A stretch of DNA of 64,000 nt from Nansenia antarctica (GCA_963989245.1 OZ022341.1:72341118-72405117), one strand, 5' to 3'. Positions 39,401 to 42,798 are shown, numbered from the stretch's first letter. Notes: generated by a model from the sequence alone, not told the origin. Made by a program: numbers and translations.

Positions 39401-39442
39401 CCTTCTCTTTCTCCCCCCTCCTCTCTCTCCCAGGTATTGTGA
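7334..39442 (+). CDS. kdm5c: kdm5c (jarid1c): lysine-specific demethylase 5C, 5'-partial, 21 exons
   Basis: A nuclear Fe(II)/2-oxoglutarate dioxygenase that removes methyl groups from H3K4me3/me2. Coding exons: 7334-7457, 7864-8108, 10724-10882, 13204-13323, 14006-14164, 14306-14487, 18606-18768, 19281-19400, 28304-28498, 29912-30096, 30467-30591, 30976-31123, 31315-31399, 31925-32316, 33229-33367, 33479-33658, 33940-34059, 35648-36581, 37378-37577, 38621-38806, 39434-39442. All junctions are GT..AG with matching phase, giving about 1389 residues. Domains: PHD1 (residues about 128-175), JmjC (about 217-424; iron ligands His316, Glu318 and His404 on this numbering), C5HC2 finger (about 430-530), PLU-1 region (about 550-910), PHD2 (about 1038-1098), acidic then basic tail. 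The N-terminal JmjN and ARID exons are outside the window. KDM5C is preferred over KDM5A/B because a single PHD follows PLU-1 and the exon 18 segment [20 protein letters not shown] is KDM5C-like. Many exon edges are duplicated in the introns (see findings). Confidence 0.92.
7515..7773. mobile_element. TIR element family A, copy 1 (short form)
   Basis: Bounded by AAGCCTGGTACACATAAAGA and, inverted, ATCTTTGTGTTTACCAGGCTT, with TA on each outer side. The same family recurs at 34404-34959 and 53602-54040. No transposase. A Tc1/mariner-type TA target is an inference from the flanks. Confidence 0.65.
7864..8108 (+). CDS. kdm5c: kdm5c exon 2: acidic linker before PHD1
   Basis: Encodes a variable Glu-rich linker with a KEEQEEKEQEEDEEE-type run, then PCTKMTMRLRQN, a KDM5C/D signature. 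Acceptor CTTCCAG, donor TTT|GTAAGT. A (TG)n tract begins at once in the intron. Confidence 0.92.
8214..8290. repeat. Small inverted repeat (GAAGCCGTGGTATAT palindrome)
   Basis: GAAGCCGTGGTATAT at 8220 pairs with ATATACCACGGCTTC at 8268, forming a hairpin with a loop of about 33 bases. Likely a MITE fragment in the intron. Confidence 0.6.
8398..10472 (+). mobile_element. pogo/Tigger-like DNA transposon, internally deleted
   Basis: The inverted ends CCGTATTTTACGCACTATAA and TTATAGTGCGGAAAATACGG are flanked by TA on both sides (8396-8397 and 10473-10474), as in the Tc1/mariner/pogo superfamily. Subterminal repeats of GCGCCTTATAATCCGG occur at both ends. The interior retains a CENP-B-type DNA-binding region (about 8680-9030) but no DDE catalytic region, so it is non-autonomous. 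It lies in the intron before the PHD1 exon. Confidence 0.8.
8740..9029 (+). pseudogene. CENP-B/Tigger-type helix-turn-helix remnant
   Basis: The frame reads LEDKLEQWVVEQRAA, then ALARDMNIDEFRGGPSWCFQ, the typical second helix-turn-helix of CENP-B/Tigger transposases (the family pattern is usually ..GxSWCFRFMKR). After the Trp-Cys-Phe block the sequence departs from the family and stops at 9029. A tandem duplication of GAGATGGCCACAGTTAGA at about 8703-8736 disturbs the frame upstream. No catalytic DDE motif is found downstream, so this is a degraded DNA-binding domain only. Confidence 0.65.
10480..10650 (-). pseudogene. LINE fragment: start of the apurinic endonuclease domain
   Basis: On the minus strand the frame reads FNARSLTNKSLLINDLISS followed by ELDFLFITETWL, the N-terminal N-x-R-S...TETWL signature of LINE apurinic endonucleases. 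It is truncated on both sides between the pogo-like element and the PHD1 exon. Confidence 0.7.
10724..10882 (+). CDS. kdm5c: kdm5c exon 3: PHD1 finger
   Basis: Encodes CRMCGRGDEDEKLLLCDGCD and the rest of a C4-H-C3 PHD finger (final CPKC before the donor GAG|GTGAGA). In KDM5 proteins this PHD binds the unmodified H3 tail. A partial copy of the acceptor plus exon start lies 52 bp upstream. Confidence 0.95.
10884..11135 (+). repeat. (CA)n and CT-rich tract after the PHD1 exon
   Basis: CA dinucleotides, then about 190 bases of CT-rich sequence, then CA again. Simple sequence only. Confidence 0.9.
11190..13075 (+). repeat. Composite repeat family B, copy 1, with internal minisatellite
   Basis: Outer segments (11190-11320 and about 12935-13075) match, in reverse orientation, the repeat at about 28586-28990. 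Between them about two dozen copies of a 32-33 bp unit (TTACCTAGTTAACTAGAACA plus CTACTTTACATTG) run from 11320 to 12066 and resume at 12881-12935. The interruption is a separate hAT-like insertion. Confidence 0.8.
12067..12880. mobile_element. hAT-like element nested in the minisatellite
   Basis: Inverted ends CAGTGTTTCCTC and GAGGAAACACTG lie between a 5-bp direct repeat AGAAC (12062-12066 and 12881-12885). The interior is GC-rich with a CGCGCG segment and no transposase frame. A short or mutated target duplication leaves the superfamily as an inference. Confidence 0.65.
13204..13323 (+). CDS. kdm5c: kdm5c exon 4
   Basis: Encodes EYKRPSEAFGFEQATREYTL and on to YFNMPVH, nearly identical to vertebrate KDM5 between PHD1 and JmjC. 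Acceptor CTCAG, donor CAT|GTGAGT, phase 0. A (TG)n tract follows from about 13339. Confidence 0.95.
13490..13775 (+). repeat. 32-bp minisatellite family C, about 9 copies
   Basis: Unit GTAGTAGATGTCTCAGGAGG plus GGCAGTACAGGG. The same unit recurs at 36990-37185 and, inverted, at 57330-57600. Downstream, 13776-13895 is a dispersed repeat also found at 37180-37245. Confidence 0.9.
14006..14164 (+). CDS. kdm5c: kdm5c exon 5: start of JmjC region
   Basis: Encodes MVPTELVEREFWRLVSSIEE through DIHSKEFGSGFPV. The acceptor sits directly after (TG)n (TGTGTAG|ATG). Two partial copies of this acceptor and the first roughly 37 exon bases lie upstream at 13418 and 13920. Donor GCG|GTACGG. Confidence 0.95.
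14306..14487 (+). CDS. kdm5c: kdm5c exon 6: JmjC core with the HxE iron motif
   Basis: Encodes DYARSGWNLNVMPVLEQSVL and on to FCWHIEDHWSYSINYLHW. The His and Glu of HIE are two of the three Fe(II) ligands. Donor CACTG|GTACAT, phase 2. The last roughly 45 bases of this exon plus donor recur about seven more times in the following intron. Confidence 0.96.
15025..16662 (+). mobile_element. Tc1-like transposon 1
   Basis: The terminal inverted repeats begin CAGTATATCTCAAAAGTGAG and end with its complement, flanked by TA. A second internal repeat, GGCAACAAAAGTGAGTACAC, gives the two-part inverted-repeat layout of fish Tc1 elements. It carries a nearly complete but frameshifted transposase in plus orientation. 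Confidence 0.92.
15334..16417 (+). pseudogene. Tc1-like transposase, frameshifted
   Basis: Cuts and pastes the element at TA sites. The first frame (to about 15958) has the paired-like DNA-binding domain (two helix-turn-helix units, about residues 20-120) and the first catalytic Asp in VLWSDETKINLF. The second frame (to 16417) has the second Asp in HDNDPKHTSK and the final Glu in SPDLNPIEHMW, ending in TKY like other Tc1 proteins. The two frames overlap around 15880-15960; a small deletion near the usual KHGGGSIMVWG block breaks the reading frame. About 340 residues in total, the normal family size, but no longer a single frame. Confidence 0.9.
16772..18405 (-). mobile_element. Tc1-like transposon 2 (different family, opposite orientation)
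   Basis: Inverted ends CAGTGGGTTCGGAAAGTATT and its complement ACTTTCCGAACCCACTG are flanked by TA. It is inserted about 110 bp from element 1, in the next TA-rich spacer of the iterated exon-6 ends. The transposase is on the minus strand. Confidence 0.92.
16988..17966 (-). pseudogene. Tc1-like transposase, broken into three frames
   Basis: The minus-strand N-terminal frame (17966-17394) has the helix-turn-helix region and ILWSDETKIELFG with the first catalytic Asp. A second frame (17372 down to about 17160) carries KDNDPKHTAK (second Asp) and SPDLNPIEHLW (Glu). The last block (to 16988) encodes the C-terminus ending in STKY. At least two frame breaks make it non-functional. Its ends and sequence differ from element 1, so the two are separate insertions, not a duplication. 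Confidence 0.88.
18606..18768 (+). CDS. kdm5c: kdm5c exon 7
   Basis: Completes the Trp of YLHW and encodes GEPKTWYGVPSVAAERLEGV through MNPNILMSHGVP. Acceptor TGTTAG, donor CCT|GTACGT, phase 0. The last roughly 48 bases recur three more times (plus a stub) in the intron. Confidence 0.95.
18769..19085 (+). repeat. Higher-order tandem array of exon-7 end plus (CA)n
   Basis: The segment ACCATCATGAACCCCAACAT... with its donor recurs at 18812, 18892 and 18992, with a stub at 19072. Copies 1 and 3 share one sequence (CTGATGAGC...GTCCCTGTACGT) and copies 2 and 4 share another (CTCATGAGC...GTACCTGTTCGT). A two-copy block was therefore itself duplicated. Confidence 0.9.
19086..19215 (-). pseudogene. 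LINE reverse-transcriptase fragment
   Basis: On the minus strand PQGCILGPLLFLIHVND is followed by LLLYADDSVVLGS: the RT motif 4 (PQG..LGPLLF) and the catalytic YADD. Only about 40 residues remain, abutting the exon-7 repeat array. Confidence 0.75.
19281..19400 (+). CDS. kdm5c: kdm5c exon 8: JmjC distal half with third iron ligand
   Basis: Encodes [20 protein letters not shown], where the final His is the third Fe(II) ligand, then [20 protein letters not shown]. Acceptor TTGACAG, donor TGG|GTACGT. The donor region is the first unit of a tandem array. Confidence 0.96.
19394..19640 (+). repeat. Tandem array founded on the exon-8 donor, about 5 copies
   Basis: The unit GACTGGGTAGGTCTGACCCT ... 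CATAACCATATAACATGATG, about 55-60 bp, starts with the last exon bases and splice donor. It repeats until interrupted by a hAT-like insertion at 19645. The array remnant resumes at 20815. Confidence 0.85.
19645..20814. mobile_element. hAT-type element, 8-bp TSD ATCATAAC
   Basis: Inverted ends TAGGGGTGTAACGATA and TTACACCCCTA are flanked by the exact 8-bp repeat ATCATAAC (19637-19644, 20815-20822). Subterminal ATCGATTC-type repeats occur at both ends. The interior has a (TC)n tract and no transposase motifs, so it is non-autonomous. Confidence 0.85.
20851..21003 (+). repeat. DIRS left terminal inverted repeat
   Basis: From GTTCTATATCGTGGAGCTCC to CTACCTCATTCTCCC. Positions about 20875-21002 pair with 26568-26698. 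A TATATAAAGG box at about 20962 suggests the element's own promoter. Confidence 0.85.
21085..22130 (+). pseudogene. DIRS gag-like ORF1, frame-broken
   Basis: The likely start is ATGGATCGTCCGCCGCC, which occurs twice, 88 bp apart (21085 and 21173), because the first coding segment is tandemly duplicated. The second copy reads on through a Cys/His cluster (CHVCLGPEQC). A frame change near 21300 leads into GMAWIKESVFPLAGAISGML and a Ser/Pro/Ala-rich region. The protein would coat the RNA in a capsid-like particle, by analogy with DIRS gag. It ends in a 326-bp tandem repeat. I do not see a single intact frame. Confidence 0.6.
21720..22855 (+). repeat. 326-bp tandem repeat inside the DIRS element, about 3.5 copies
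   Basis: Units start at 21909, 22235 and 22561, exactly 326 bp apart, each encoding the same 73-codon frame (MVSTGAETHLPCQSVVESLP...). Each copy differs by only a few bases, so the amplification is recent. A partial copy precedes at about 21720. Confidence 0.92.
23110..24470 (+). pseudogene. DIRS reverse transcriptase / RNase H region, frame-broken
   Basis: It copies element RNA into DNA. Reverse-transcriptase landmarks in order: WYSPYFLVPKNSGDMRPILD (23215-23280), RLPFGYALAPRFFSKCVQTA (23410-23480), a DLDDLLVL catalytic block near 23517-23540 in a different frame, and NWTESAPWPAQQFSYLGIQL (23620-23670). RNase H/connection-type sequence follows to LARVRSERLELILVAPDRPG near 24300. At least three frame changes (about 23345, 23510 and 23700) separate these blocks, so no single functional polyprotein remains. 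Confidence 0.8.
24480..25480 (+). pseudogene. DIRS tyrosine recombinase
   Basis: It integrates the circular DNA copy by site-specific recombination, in place of a DDE integrase. The N-terminal SAM-like domain is at about 24500-24800 (ARTIKVYAAAISACHEGF). The catalytic domain shows Arg in LTTAKRVSDLCALS, the H-x-x-R pair in RAHSTRGMATS, and the nucleophile Tyr in SLFVRYYLKD near 25450. The second frame (24832-25578) contains all catalytic residues. The join to the first frame near 24900 needs a one-base shift, so this copy may be dead. Order and motifs match fish DIRS. Confidence 0.85.
25465..26280 (+). repeat. About 200-bp tandem repeat at the DIRS 3' end, 4 copies
   Basis: Each copy has CTTTTCTCATTCTGTCCTCA, GCTGATGACTGATGTAGTGG, and GGGGAGGGGACCCTCCTCCA. 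Starts are near 25467, 25668, 25875 and 26070. The first copy overlaps the recombinase C-terminus. Confidence 0.9.
26415..26520 (+). repeat. DIRS internal complementary region
   Basis: The left part (AAACCAATAGGAGCAGAGCT to ATATAGAAC) is the reverse complement of the element's left end. The right part (AACGATAGTTATGGAGATAG to GGAGCGGAGCCCC) is the reverse complement of its right end. They share one AAC, so the region is a template of the end-to-end circle junction, as known for DIRS-1. Confidence 0.85.
26830..26935. mobile_element. Partial hAT-like end with (GGTATC)n
   Basis: Repeats of GGTATCGGTATCGGTATCG, then GATCGGGACATCCCTAG, resemble the end of a fish hAT MITE. The opposite end is not visible, so it is truncated by its neighbours. 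Confidence 0.45.
27115..27210 (+). mobile_element. L2-type LINE 3' tail, copy 1
   Basis: Contains CTAGCACCAGGGGAGCCCCC and AATGACAATAAAGACCATTC followed by ATTC-type repeats, matching the 3' end of the L2 at 43849-46390. It is severely 5'-truncated. Confidence 0.8.
27331..27517 (+). pseudogene. BED-type zinc finger exon of a hAT transposase
   Basis: From the likely ATG at 27331 the frame encodes SKVWEHFNHNVEKKNVKCKI then C...ELAYHGSTSMMREHLKRKH: aromatic Trp/Phe, C-x2-C and H-x4-H in BED spacing. It ends in an acidic stretch and a donor (CTCG|GTAAGC). BED fingers bind DNA and begin many hAT transposases. The rest of the protein is absent from this copy, so it is a leftover first exon. Confidence 0.75.
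28304..28498 (+). CDS. kdm5c: kdm5c exon 9
   Basis: Encodes LPSGRSCIEHYRRLHRYCVF and SHEELTCKMAACPEKLDLNL. In KDM5 this enters the C5HC2 zinc-finger region behind JmjC. Acceptor CATCCAG, donor AGG|GTGGGT. A (TG)n and a G run of more than 20 follow. Confidence 0.95.
28586..28990 (-). repeat. Composite repeat family B, copy 2 (inverted)
   Basis: Same outer segments as 11190-13075 in opposite orientation, but with only 5-6 copies of the internal unit (TAGTTAACTAGGTAACAATG). The pair shows that the internal array expanded independently in copy 1. Confidence 0.75.
29140..29831. mobile_element. TIR element with GGCAAAGAACCGTGCCGGTT ends
   Basis: Left GGCAAAGAACCGTGCCGGTT and right AACCGGCACGGTTCTTTGCC are exact inverted repeats of 20 bp. 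About 690 bp with no open transposase. Family is unassigned (PIF/Harbinger-like or hAT-like). Confidence 0.7.
29912..30096 (+). CDS. kdm5c: kdm5c exon 10: C5HC2 zinc finger
   Basis: Encodes [20 protein letters not shown] and KCKTTCFLSALACSHCPEH with the Cys/His ligands of the C5HC2 finger. Acceptor TGTGCAG, donor CTCAG|GTACCC, phase 2. The last roughly 60 bases are repeated downstream. Confidence 0.95.
30097..30340 (+). repeat. Iterated exon-10 end copies
   Basis: A long copy (TCTGCCTCTACCACACCCAG to CTACCTCAGGTACACC) lies at 30147-30213. Shorter ones covering GACAAACTCTACCTCAGGTA lie near 30229, 30288 and 30315, each with its own GT donor. Confidence 0.88.
30467..30591 (+). CDS. kdm5c: kdm5c exon 11: start of PLU-1 region
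   Basis: Encodes RYTLDELLAMLHRLKVRAES and FDSWANRVKEALEQEEG. Acceptor CCCCAG, donor ATAG|GTGAGG, phase 1. Confidence 0.94.
30655..30815 (+). repeat. LINE L1/Tx1-type RT motif in three tandem copies
   Basis: One frame reads RQGCPLSPLLFAQSS repeated three times (unit about 48 bp, at 30674, 30718 and 30766). RQGCPLSPLLF is RT motif 4 of L1-type LINEs. A small LINE fragment was tandemly multiplied inside the intron. The stretch 30840-30955 ends in a LINE-type tail (AAGCACTTTGAATTGC ... CCTTGCCTTG). Confidence 0.75.
30976..31123 (+). CDS. kdm5c: kdm5c exon 12
   Basis: Encodes GIEYLEALKQEAADRKFPDN and ELLQRLNTVLTHTHLCTRTC...LPR. The in-frame ACACACACAC (LTHTH) is a microsatellite inside the coding exon; this part does not match mammalian KDM5C. 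Acceptor ATCAG, donor CCCAG|GTACAC, phase 2. Confidence 0.85.
31124..31230 (+). repeat. Copy of exon-12 end plus (CA)n
   Basis: CCTCTGTACCCGCACCTGCA to CTGCCCAGGTACACAC at 31157-31212 repeats the last 49 exon bases and the donor exactly. Confidence 0.9.
31315..31399 (+). CDS. kdm5c: kdm5c exon 13
   Basis: Encodes RMTVVELKALVERMQNLPLV and ISQLEEVQ (PLU-1 region). The acceptor follows (TG)n (TGTATAG). Donor CAG|GTGAGG. Iterated G-rich copies of GAGGAGGTCCAGGTGAGGG follow to about 31600. Confidence 0.92.
31925..32316 (+). CDS. kdm5c: kdm5c exon 14
   Basis: Encodes AVLRSVEAFQSQARALVGDR through AELQELLTIAERWEEKAQIC, the central PLU-1 helices. GC-rich. Acceptor CATCCAG, donor CAGAG|GTGTGT. A 20-base partial copy (GCGCTGGGAGGAGAAGGCC) lies at 32377-32395 after (TG)n. 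Confidence 0.94.
32400..33200. mobile_element. Fold-back element with about 150-bp arms
   Basis: 32460-32612 and 33063-33195 are inverted, about 85-90% similar copies (for example GGCAGAACACCGGC and ATGTGTCCGGGTGA). The left arm also has a local hairpin. The interior has TTGTCCG repeats and a C-run. No coding sequence. Confidence 0.7.
33229..33367 (+). CDS. kdm5c: kdm5c exon 15
   Basis: Encodes QKHPLSTLEAIVNEAQLIPV and KLPNILALQGCLTRARAWVT, through LEEIQ. Acceptor GCTGCAG, donor CAG|GTACAC. A copy of the end and donor (GACCTGGTGGAGATACAGGT) lies at 33414-33440. Confidence 0.94.
33479..33658 (+). CDS. kdm5c: kdm5c exon 16
   Basis: Encodes NGEHYPCLDDLEGLVAVGRD and LRQLELQVAAAHSWRDKASK, through KTFLKKSSQHSLLQ. 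Acceptor CCTAG, donor CAG|GTGGGT. Three further copies of the last 30-35 bases follow. Confidence 0.95.
33659..33939 (+). repeat. Iterated exon-16 ends and exon-17 acceptors
   Basis: GAAGAAGAGCTCCCAGCACA...CTGCTGCAGGT recurs at about 33679, 33735 and 33796. Then TGTTGCAGGTGTGTGT, an acceptor-like unit, recurs before the real exon-17 acceptor at 33938-33939. Confidence 0.88.
33940..34059 (+). CDS. kdm5c: kdm5c exon 17
   Basis: Encodes VLCPCVEKRKERGEEAEPLE through LGLSAHDLRDPGAI. Acceptor TTGCAG, donor ATC|GTGAGT. Confidence 0.94.
34080..34310 (+). pseudogene. LINE L1/Tx1-type ORF2 C-terminal fragment
   Basis: Frames read RQGCPLSPLLFA, then RISVIKMNILPQIIFCSSML, PLAPPSGYWKKLYFFQ, matching the L1-type block after the RT domain. 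Internally deleted and truncated. Confidence 0.7.
34404..34959. mobile_element. TIR element family A, copy 2 (about 556 bp)
   Basis: Ends AAGCCTGGTACACACATAAA and, inverted, TTTTTGTGTGTACCAGGCTT. Same family as 7515-7773 and 53602-54040. Contains a nested piece at 34570-34660. No transposase. Confidence 0.75.
34970..35160 (-). pseudogene. L2/Maui-type LINE RT C-terminal fragment
   Basis: The minus strand encodes VPSFKFLGVHISEDLSWTLN and KTSQQRLYLRK, the same block as FLGVHIQDDLSW in the intact L2 frame near 45510. 35165-35640 is otherwise unassigned intron DNA. Confidence 0.75.
35648..36581 (+). CDS. kdm5c: kdm5c exon 18: PHD2 and acidic region
   Basis: A long single exon. VMAFKEGERREKEALLRLQK begins it; PHD2 follows (VCVCGGPPSAPQLRCHLCKD, WFHGGCVAF, later CWWDWDSRFLCPRC at about 36053-36097), then [20 protein letters not shown]. 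An acidic Glu run (36319-36375), a Lys/Arg block (putative nuclear signal) and a second acidic stretch (SVIVLSDSEGGEDGVIDLTE, which resembles a SUMO-interacting motif) complete it. The last is an inference from pattern. Acceptor TGTGTAG, donor ACAG|GTACGT. Confidence 0.95.
36650..36900 (-). pseudogene. LINE reverse-transcriptase fragment
   Basis: The minus strand reads SNNYADDTQIYTALSLNDYS and INAWMTQNFLQLNKAK: catalytic YADD and the following RT thumb segment. About 75 residues only. Confidence 0.8.
36985..37245 (+). repeat. Minisatellite family C, second array
   Basis: Units of GTAGTAGATGTCTCAGGAGA plus CACAGTGCTGGGG, about six copies, followed by the same unique flank (GAAGAGATGGAGGTCTTCAG) as the array at 13490-13775. 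This indicates a dispersed composite repeat. Confidence 0.85.
37378..37577 (+). CDS. kdm5c: kdm5c exon 19
   Basis: Encodes GVGSLLSVVWSLRGAAVVLA then TRVQLEDLQLEGDLLEVTLD, the KDM5C C-terminal block LEELMLEGDLLEVTLDE in mammals. Acceptor GTGCAG, donor CTG|GTGAGA. End copies follow. Confidence 0.93.
37578..37935 (+). repeat. Iterated exon-19 ends in (CA)n
   Basis: A long copy (CGGCAGACCCTGCACACACTGATAATG...) lies at 37650-37690. Shorter CTGATACTGGTGAGACCACA copies lie near 37697, 37749 and 37856, each with a GTGAGA donor or its relic. Confidence 0.88.
38011..38131. mobile_element. hAT-type MITE, 121 bp, TSD GTTCCATG
   Basis: Near-palindrome with GGGTTGCAAAATTC and GAATTTTGCAACCC ends. Exact 8-bp repeat GTTCCATG at 38003-38010 and 38132-38139. 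Confidence 0.85.
38154..38562. mobile_element. TIR element, about 400 bp
   Basis: GTATGGTGTCACATTTATG on the left and CGTGTAAACGTGACACCATAC on the right are imperfect inverted repeats. No coding capacity. Confidence 0.65.
38621..38806 (+). CDS. kdm5c: kdm5c exon 20: basic C-terminal tail
   Basis: Encodes IELQEQKGAGRRGGIRGGIR then RDSRRKRKSQRGEAEGGARA, rich in Arg/Lys and Gly. Acceptor CTGTCAG. The donor is ambiguous because the end, CACCCAGAG|GTAACAC, is the first of about 14 tandem donor copies reaching 39140. I chose the first. Confidence 0.85.
38807..39140 (+). repeat. Tandem array of the exon-20 donor, about 14 copies
   Basis: Units CACACACACACCCAGAGGTA / ACACAGAGGTAACACAC repeat for about 330 bp. 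Each includes AGAG|GTAACA, so each is a candidate 5' splice site. 39140-39330 then has a LINE-type tail (AGCACTTTGAGCTGCAATAA plus ATT repeats). Confidence 0.9.
39434..39442 (+). CDS. kdm5c: kdm5c terminal coding exon (VL stop)
   Basis: After a strong CT-rich acceptor (CTCTCCCAG) phase 0 gives Val-Leu-stop (GTATTGTGA), so the protein ends ...PEVL. A different donor choice upstream would change this frame and could add about 13 residues (YCDMVMRLLKRG). The 3' UTR follows, with CT-rich and ATTATT tracts. Confidence 0.7.
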   Translation, partial: VL

Positions 39443-40524
39443 TATGGTGATGCGACTGTTGAAGAGGGGATAGGATGGACAGATGACAGGATGGACAGAT
39501 GACAGGATGGACAGATGACAGGATGGACAGATGATGGAATGGACAGATTATTCTGGGCATGGAGGCAGTGTCAACATGTGGACAGATGCAGGACACCCCC
39601 CCTCCCTCTGTATCCTCCCCTCCTCCCTCCCTCCCCATCATCCCTCTCTCTCTCACATCTCTGACATTCTAACAGTGATCCCTCCCTCACCCTTCCTCTC
39701 TCTCTCACCCCTTCTCTCTCTCTCTCTCTCTCCTGCCCTGTACTCTACACCCCCCTCCCTCTCCTCCCTCCTCTCTCTCTCCTCCTCAGTGATGGCGTGG
39801 TCGTCTCCAGGTCTTAATTAGGGGTCAGAGGTCACTCAGAGGTCAGCTGCTGTCGGCCTCTCCTCACCCTCGTAGACATTAATTCCTCATTTCCTTTTTC
39901 TTTTCTTTTTTTTTTGGGGGGGTGGGGTGGTTTTTTGGGGGGGGGGCATGAATCATGAAGCTGATGAACAGAGAGGGAGGGTGTGTCAGCCGGTCGCTAG
40001 GCAACACCACCCTGGTCACATGTATTTTCTAGTATTTGAATCTGGTGATCATGTATCTGGTGATCTGATGTTTGACAGTTTGGGACATTTTTGGAGAAAT
40101 CCCCAGAATATTCTGGGAAGTGTGAAAAACAGGCATTCATGTTGTTGGTGCTACTTTCCCAAAATAGGTCTCTGTACCTCTTTATTTCTTTCTCTCTTTC
40201 TTTCATTCTCTTTCTCCCTCCCTCTCTTTCACACTTGTTTTATTTATCTCATCCTTCCTTCCCTCTCGACTCTTTGCTTTTTCTGTCTGTCCAGTTTTTC
40301 CTCCTCCAGCGTTTTTCTCTCTCTCTCTCTCCCTCCAAACTAAAGTAACACTTCACTGTAAACTCACTTTATTACAATGTATCTTGTCTCCTCTGGGTTC
40401 AAATGATTATATTATTATTATTATTATTATTATTGGTATTGATATTGCGGACAGCTTGTCTGAGTTTGTGTTTAAACTTTTCATTTCAATGTTGCCTTTT
40501 TGTTTCTTTTCACTCTTGTTAGAA

Positions 40525-40530
40525 AATAAA
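40525..40530 (+). terminator. Candidate kdm5c polyadenylation signal AATAAA
   Basis: AGAAAATAAAGGTTTAGG followed within 20-30 bases by a T/G-rich stretch (TTGTTTTAGGAG) is the best poly(A) signal after the stop, giving a 3' UTR of about 1.1 kb. An earlier AATAAA at about 39304 lies inside a LINE tail. Confidence 0.6.
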
Positions 40531-40611
40531 GGTTTAGGATTGTTTTAGGAGTCCTGGAGTCCTGTCATTCTTCCTGCCTGCTGGAATATGTTACTATATA
40601 TACTATATGTT

Positions 40612-40815
40612 ACTAGAACAGCCGTGTGTGTGTTACCTACTAAGAGTTTAACACTAGAACAGCCGTGTGTGTGTTACCTACTATAAGAGTTTAACACTAG
40701 AACAGCCGTGTCTGTTACCTACTATGAGAGTTTAACACTAGAACAGCCGTGTCTATGTTACCTACTATAAGAGTTTAACACTAGAACAGCCGTGTCTATG
40801 TTACCTACCACTATT
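40612..40815 (+). repeat. Minisatellite family D, about 5 copies
   Basis: Unit GAGTTTAACACTAGAACAGC plus CGTGTCTATGTTACCTACTATAA, about 43 bp. The same unit recurs at 62700-62815. Confidence 0.88.
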
Positions 40816-41148
40816 AGTGTATTTATACCTAAGGCCTCATAGAACAATTTTCAACATCCAAAAGTCTTCTATCTCATTCTGTACAGTTTGTAATCAATAC
40901 AAATACAATCAATCAGAACTGTTTTTTGTTTTATTTTGTATGTTGCTTTTGTGGTCATTTTGAAATACACAGTCTCCTAAAATTATATATGATAACATAC
41001 CACAAAAGAGCATTTTGCGCTGAATACAATGATATGCAACACTTGATAGTTCCATTTGGGATTACATAAGCTTATTACAAATTAAAATTATTAAAATTGG
41101 GAAAATAGAACAATAGACCCCTGGGGGCAGTGTCTAGATCCCAGACAA

Positions 41149-41891
41149 ATGGTTGCTCACAAAGAGCAGTGTGTGATCAAAATGAAAAGAGTCCTGCAAA
41201 CCCTTGTCACTGCAAATCAAGTGAATGAGTCAGTGTGTGATGATGTCTTGAGAGAGTACAGGGCGTTCTGTGATTTTGCTCTGGTCACTCCAGGTTTCAG
41301 AGAATTTTCCCCCACCTCAGATAGAGTGGATACTCTGTTTCATGAGACCATGGGTTCTAGCACTGAATTCAAAAGACTGGGATGTGGTGAAGGTGCTTCT
41401 TGTGATGTCCCATGGACAGGCAAGTGTGGAGAGGGGTTTCTCTGTCAATAAAGAAGTTGAGGTAGAGAATCTGAAGGAACAGACCTTGGTGGCCCAGAGA
41501 CTCATTATCGACCACATTAGGGCAGTTGGAGGAGTGTGTGAAGTTCCGATCACAAAAGAACTGCTTATATCAGCTGCAGGTGCAAGGCAGAAGTATTGTA
41601 CCTACCTTGATGAGCAAAAGAGAGAGAGAAATAGAAAGACTCTTGACATGAAAAGAAAGTCTCATGGATGAAACTGGGTGAACTGAAAAAAAGAGAGCTA
41701 GAGTTGAGGCTGATGCCAACGCCCTGGAGAAAGCTGCAGATGAATATGCAAACAAGGCAGAGACCACTAGCAAACTAACCTTCATTGCAAAGTCTAACAG
41801 CCTGCGCCGTTCAGCCAAAGAAAAGAAAGCAAGTCTTCTGGACATTGAAAAGCAAATCGATGAGAAACTAAAAGAAATGAAGAGTGAGTAG
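41149..41891 (+). pseudogene. hAT-family transposase C-terminal region, frameshifted
   Basis: A first frame (41149-41330) encodes KRVLQTLVTANQVNESVCDD and following. It shifts near 41285 into a frame containing WDVVKVLLVMSHGQASVERG and FSVNKEV, the hAT C-terminal dimerisation signature (SHGxAxxERxFS). A Lys/Glu-rich coiled-coil-like tail (DEQKRERNRK and, after another shift near 41665, EKKASLLDIEKQIDEKLKEM) ends at 41891. No upstream catalytic part is seen. The two frameshifts make it a pseudogene; an untranslated exon of a domesticated gene is a less likely alternative. Confidence 0.6.
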
Positions 41892-42424
41892 ACACAGTTT
41901 AGTACCAAACAGCAACGAAAGCAGGAGACACTCGGTAGTCATTGTATGTGCATACACATTGTTAAAACTAAAGCAAGTATATCTGTCACATTCCACTTAT
42001 GTTTTATACTGTTATGTTGAGTGATTTGTCATGGTAGGCCATGGTGGTTTTTCCTGTTCATTACAGCCTACAGTAGCCTAGCCCTTGTTAGTATACGTGC
42101 GGTTCCAGATTCCATGTTCCAGGTTTTAGTCTCAGATTGTTGTGTAGCCTAATGCTGTATGAGGCATTGATTGCTCTTGTACCAGACTGTAATTTATTCT
42201 ATTTATTGATATATGATATTGATTGATTGACATGTGAGCTACTGAAGTGAACAATTATTTGTAATTGTTGAATATCTGATTGTCTTGAATATATGAAATG
42301 CCATCTGTTACCTCTTCAATGTTTTTGCTTTCTTGAGCATGTAAATACTGTAGCATTTGGTTATTTGTTGTTGTTTGTTGATAAATGCTACATTCACTTC
42401 AATGCATAATTGAATACAAGAATA

Positions 42425-42798
42425 CAGGTACAGCTCAATAAATTAGAATATCATGGAAAAGCATGTAAGTAAAAAAGAAAAGTAAATGTATTCCAGTAAT
42501 TCAATTCAAAAAGTGAAACTCATATAATAGGCTATAGATTCATTACACACAAAGTGACATATTGCAAGCCTTTATTTCTTGTAATTGTGATGATTATGGC
42601 TTACAGCTCATGAAAACGAATGAGCTGTAAGTTGTCTGTCAGTATCTCAGAAAAATTAGAATGATAAAACAAAAAATGTAATACAGAAATGTCGGCCTTC
42701 TGAAAAGTATGTTCATTTGGTCGGGGCTGGAGGAAGAGCGGAGAGGCACAGAATCCAAGTCATTTTCCACGATATTCTAATTTATTACACTGCACCTG
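42425..42798. mobile_element. Tc1/mariner-type MITE, 374 bp
   Basis: ACAGGTACAGCTCAATAAAT at the left and ATTTATTACACTGCACCTGT at the right are inverted repeats flanked by TA (42423-42424, 42799-42800). No transposase. 41900-42420 and 42810-43010 show nothing else assignable. Confidence 0.8.
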
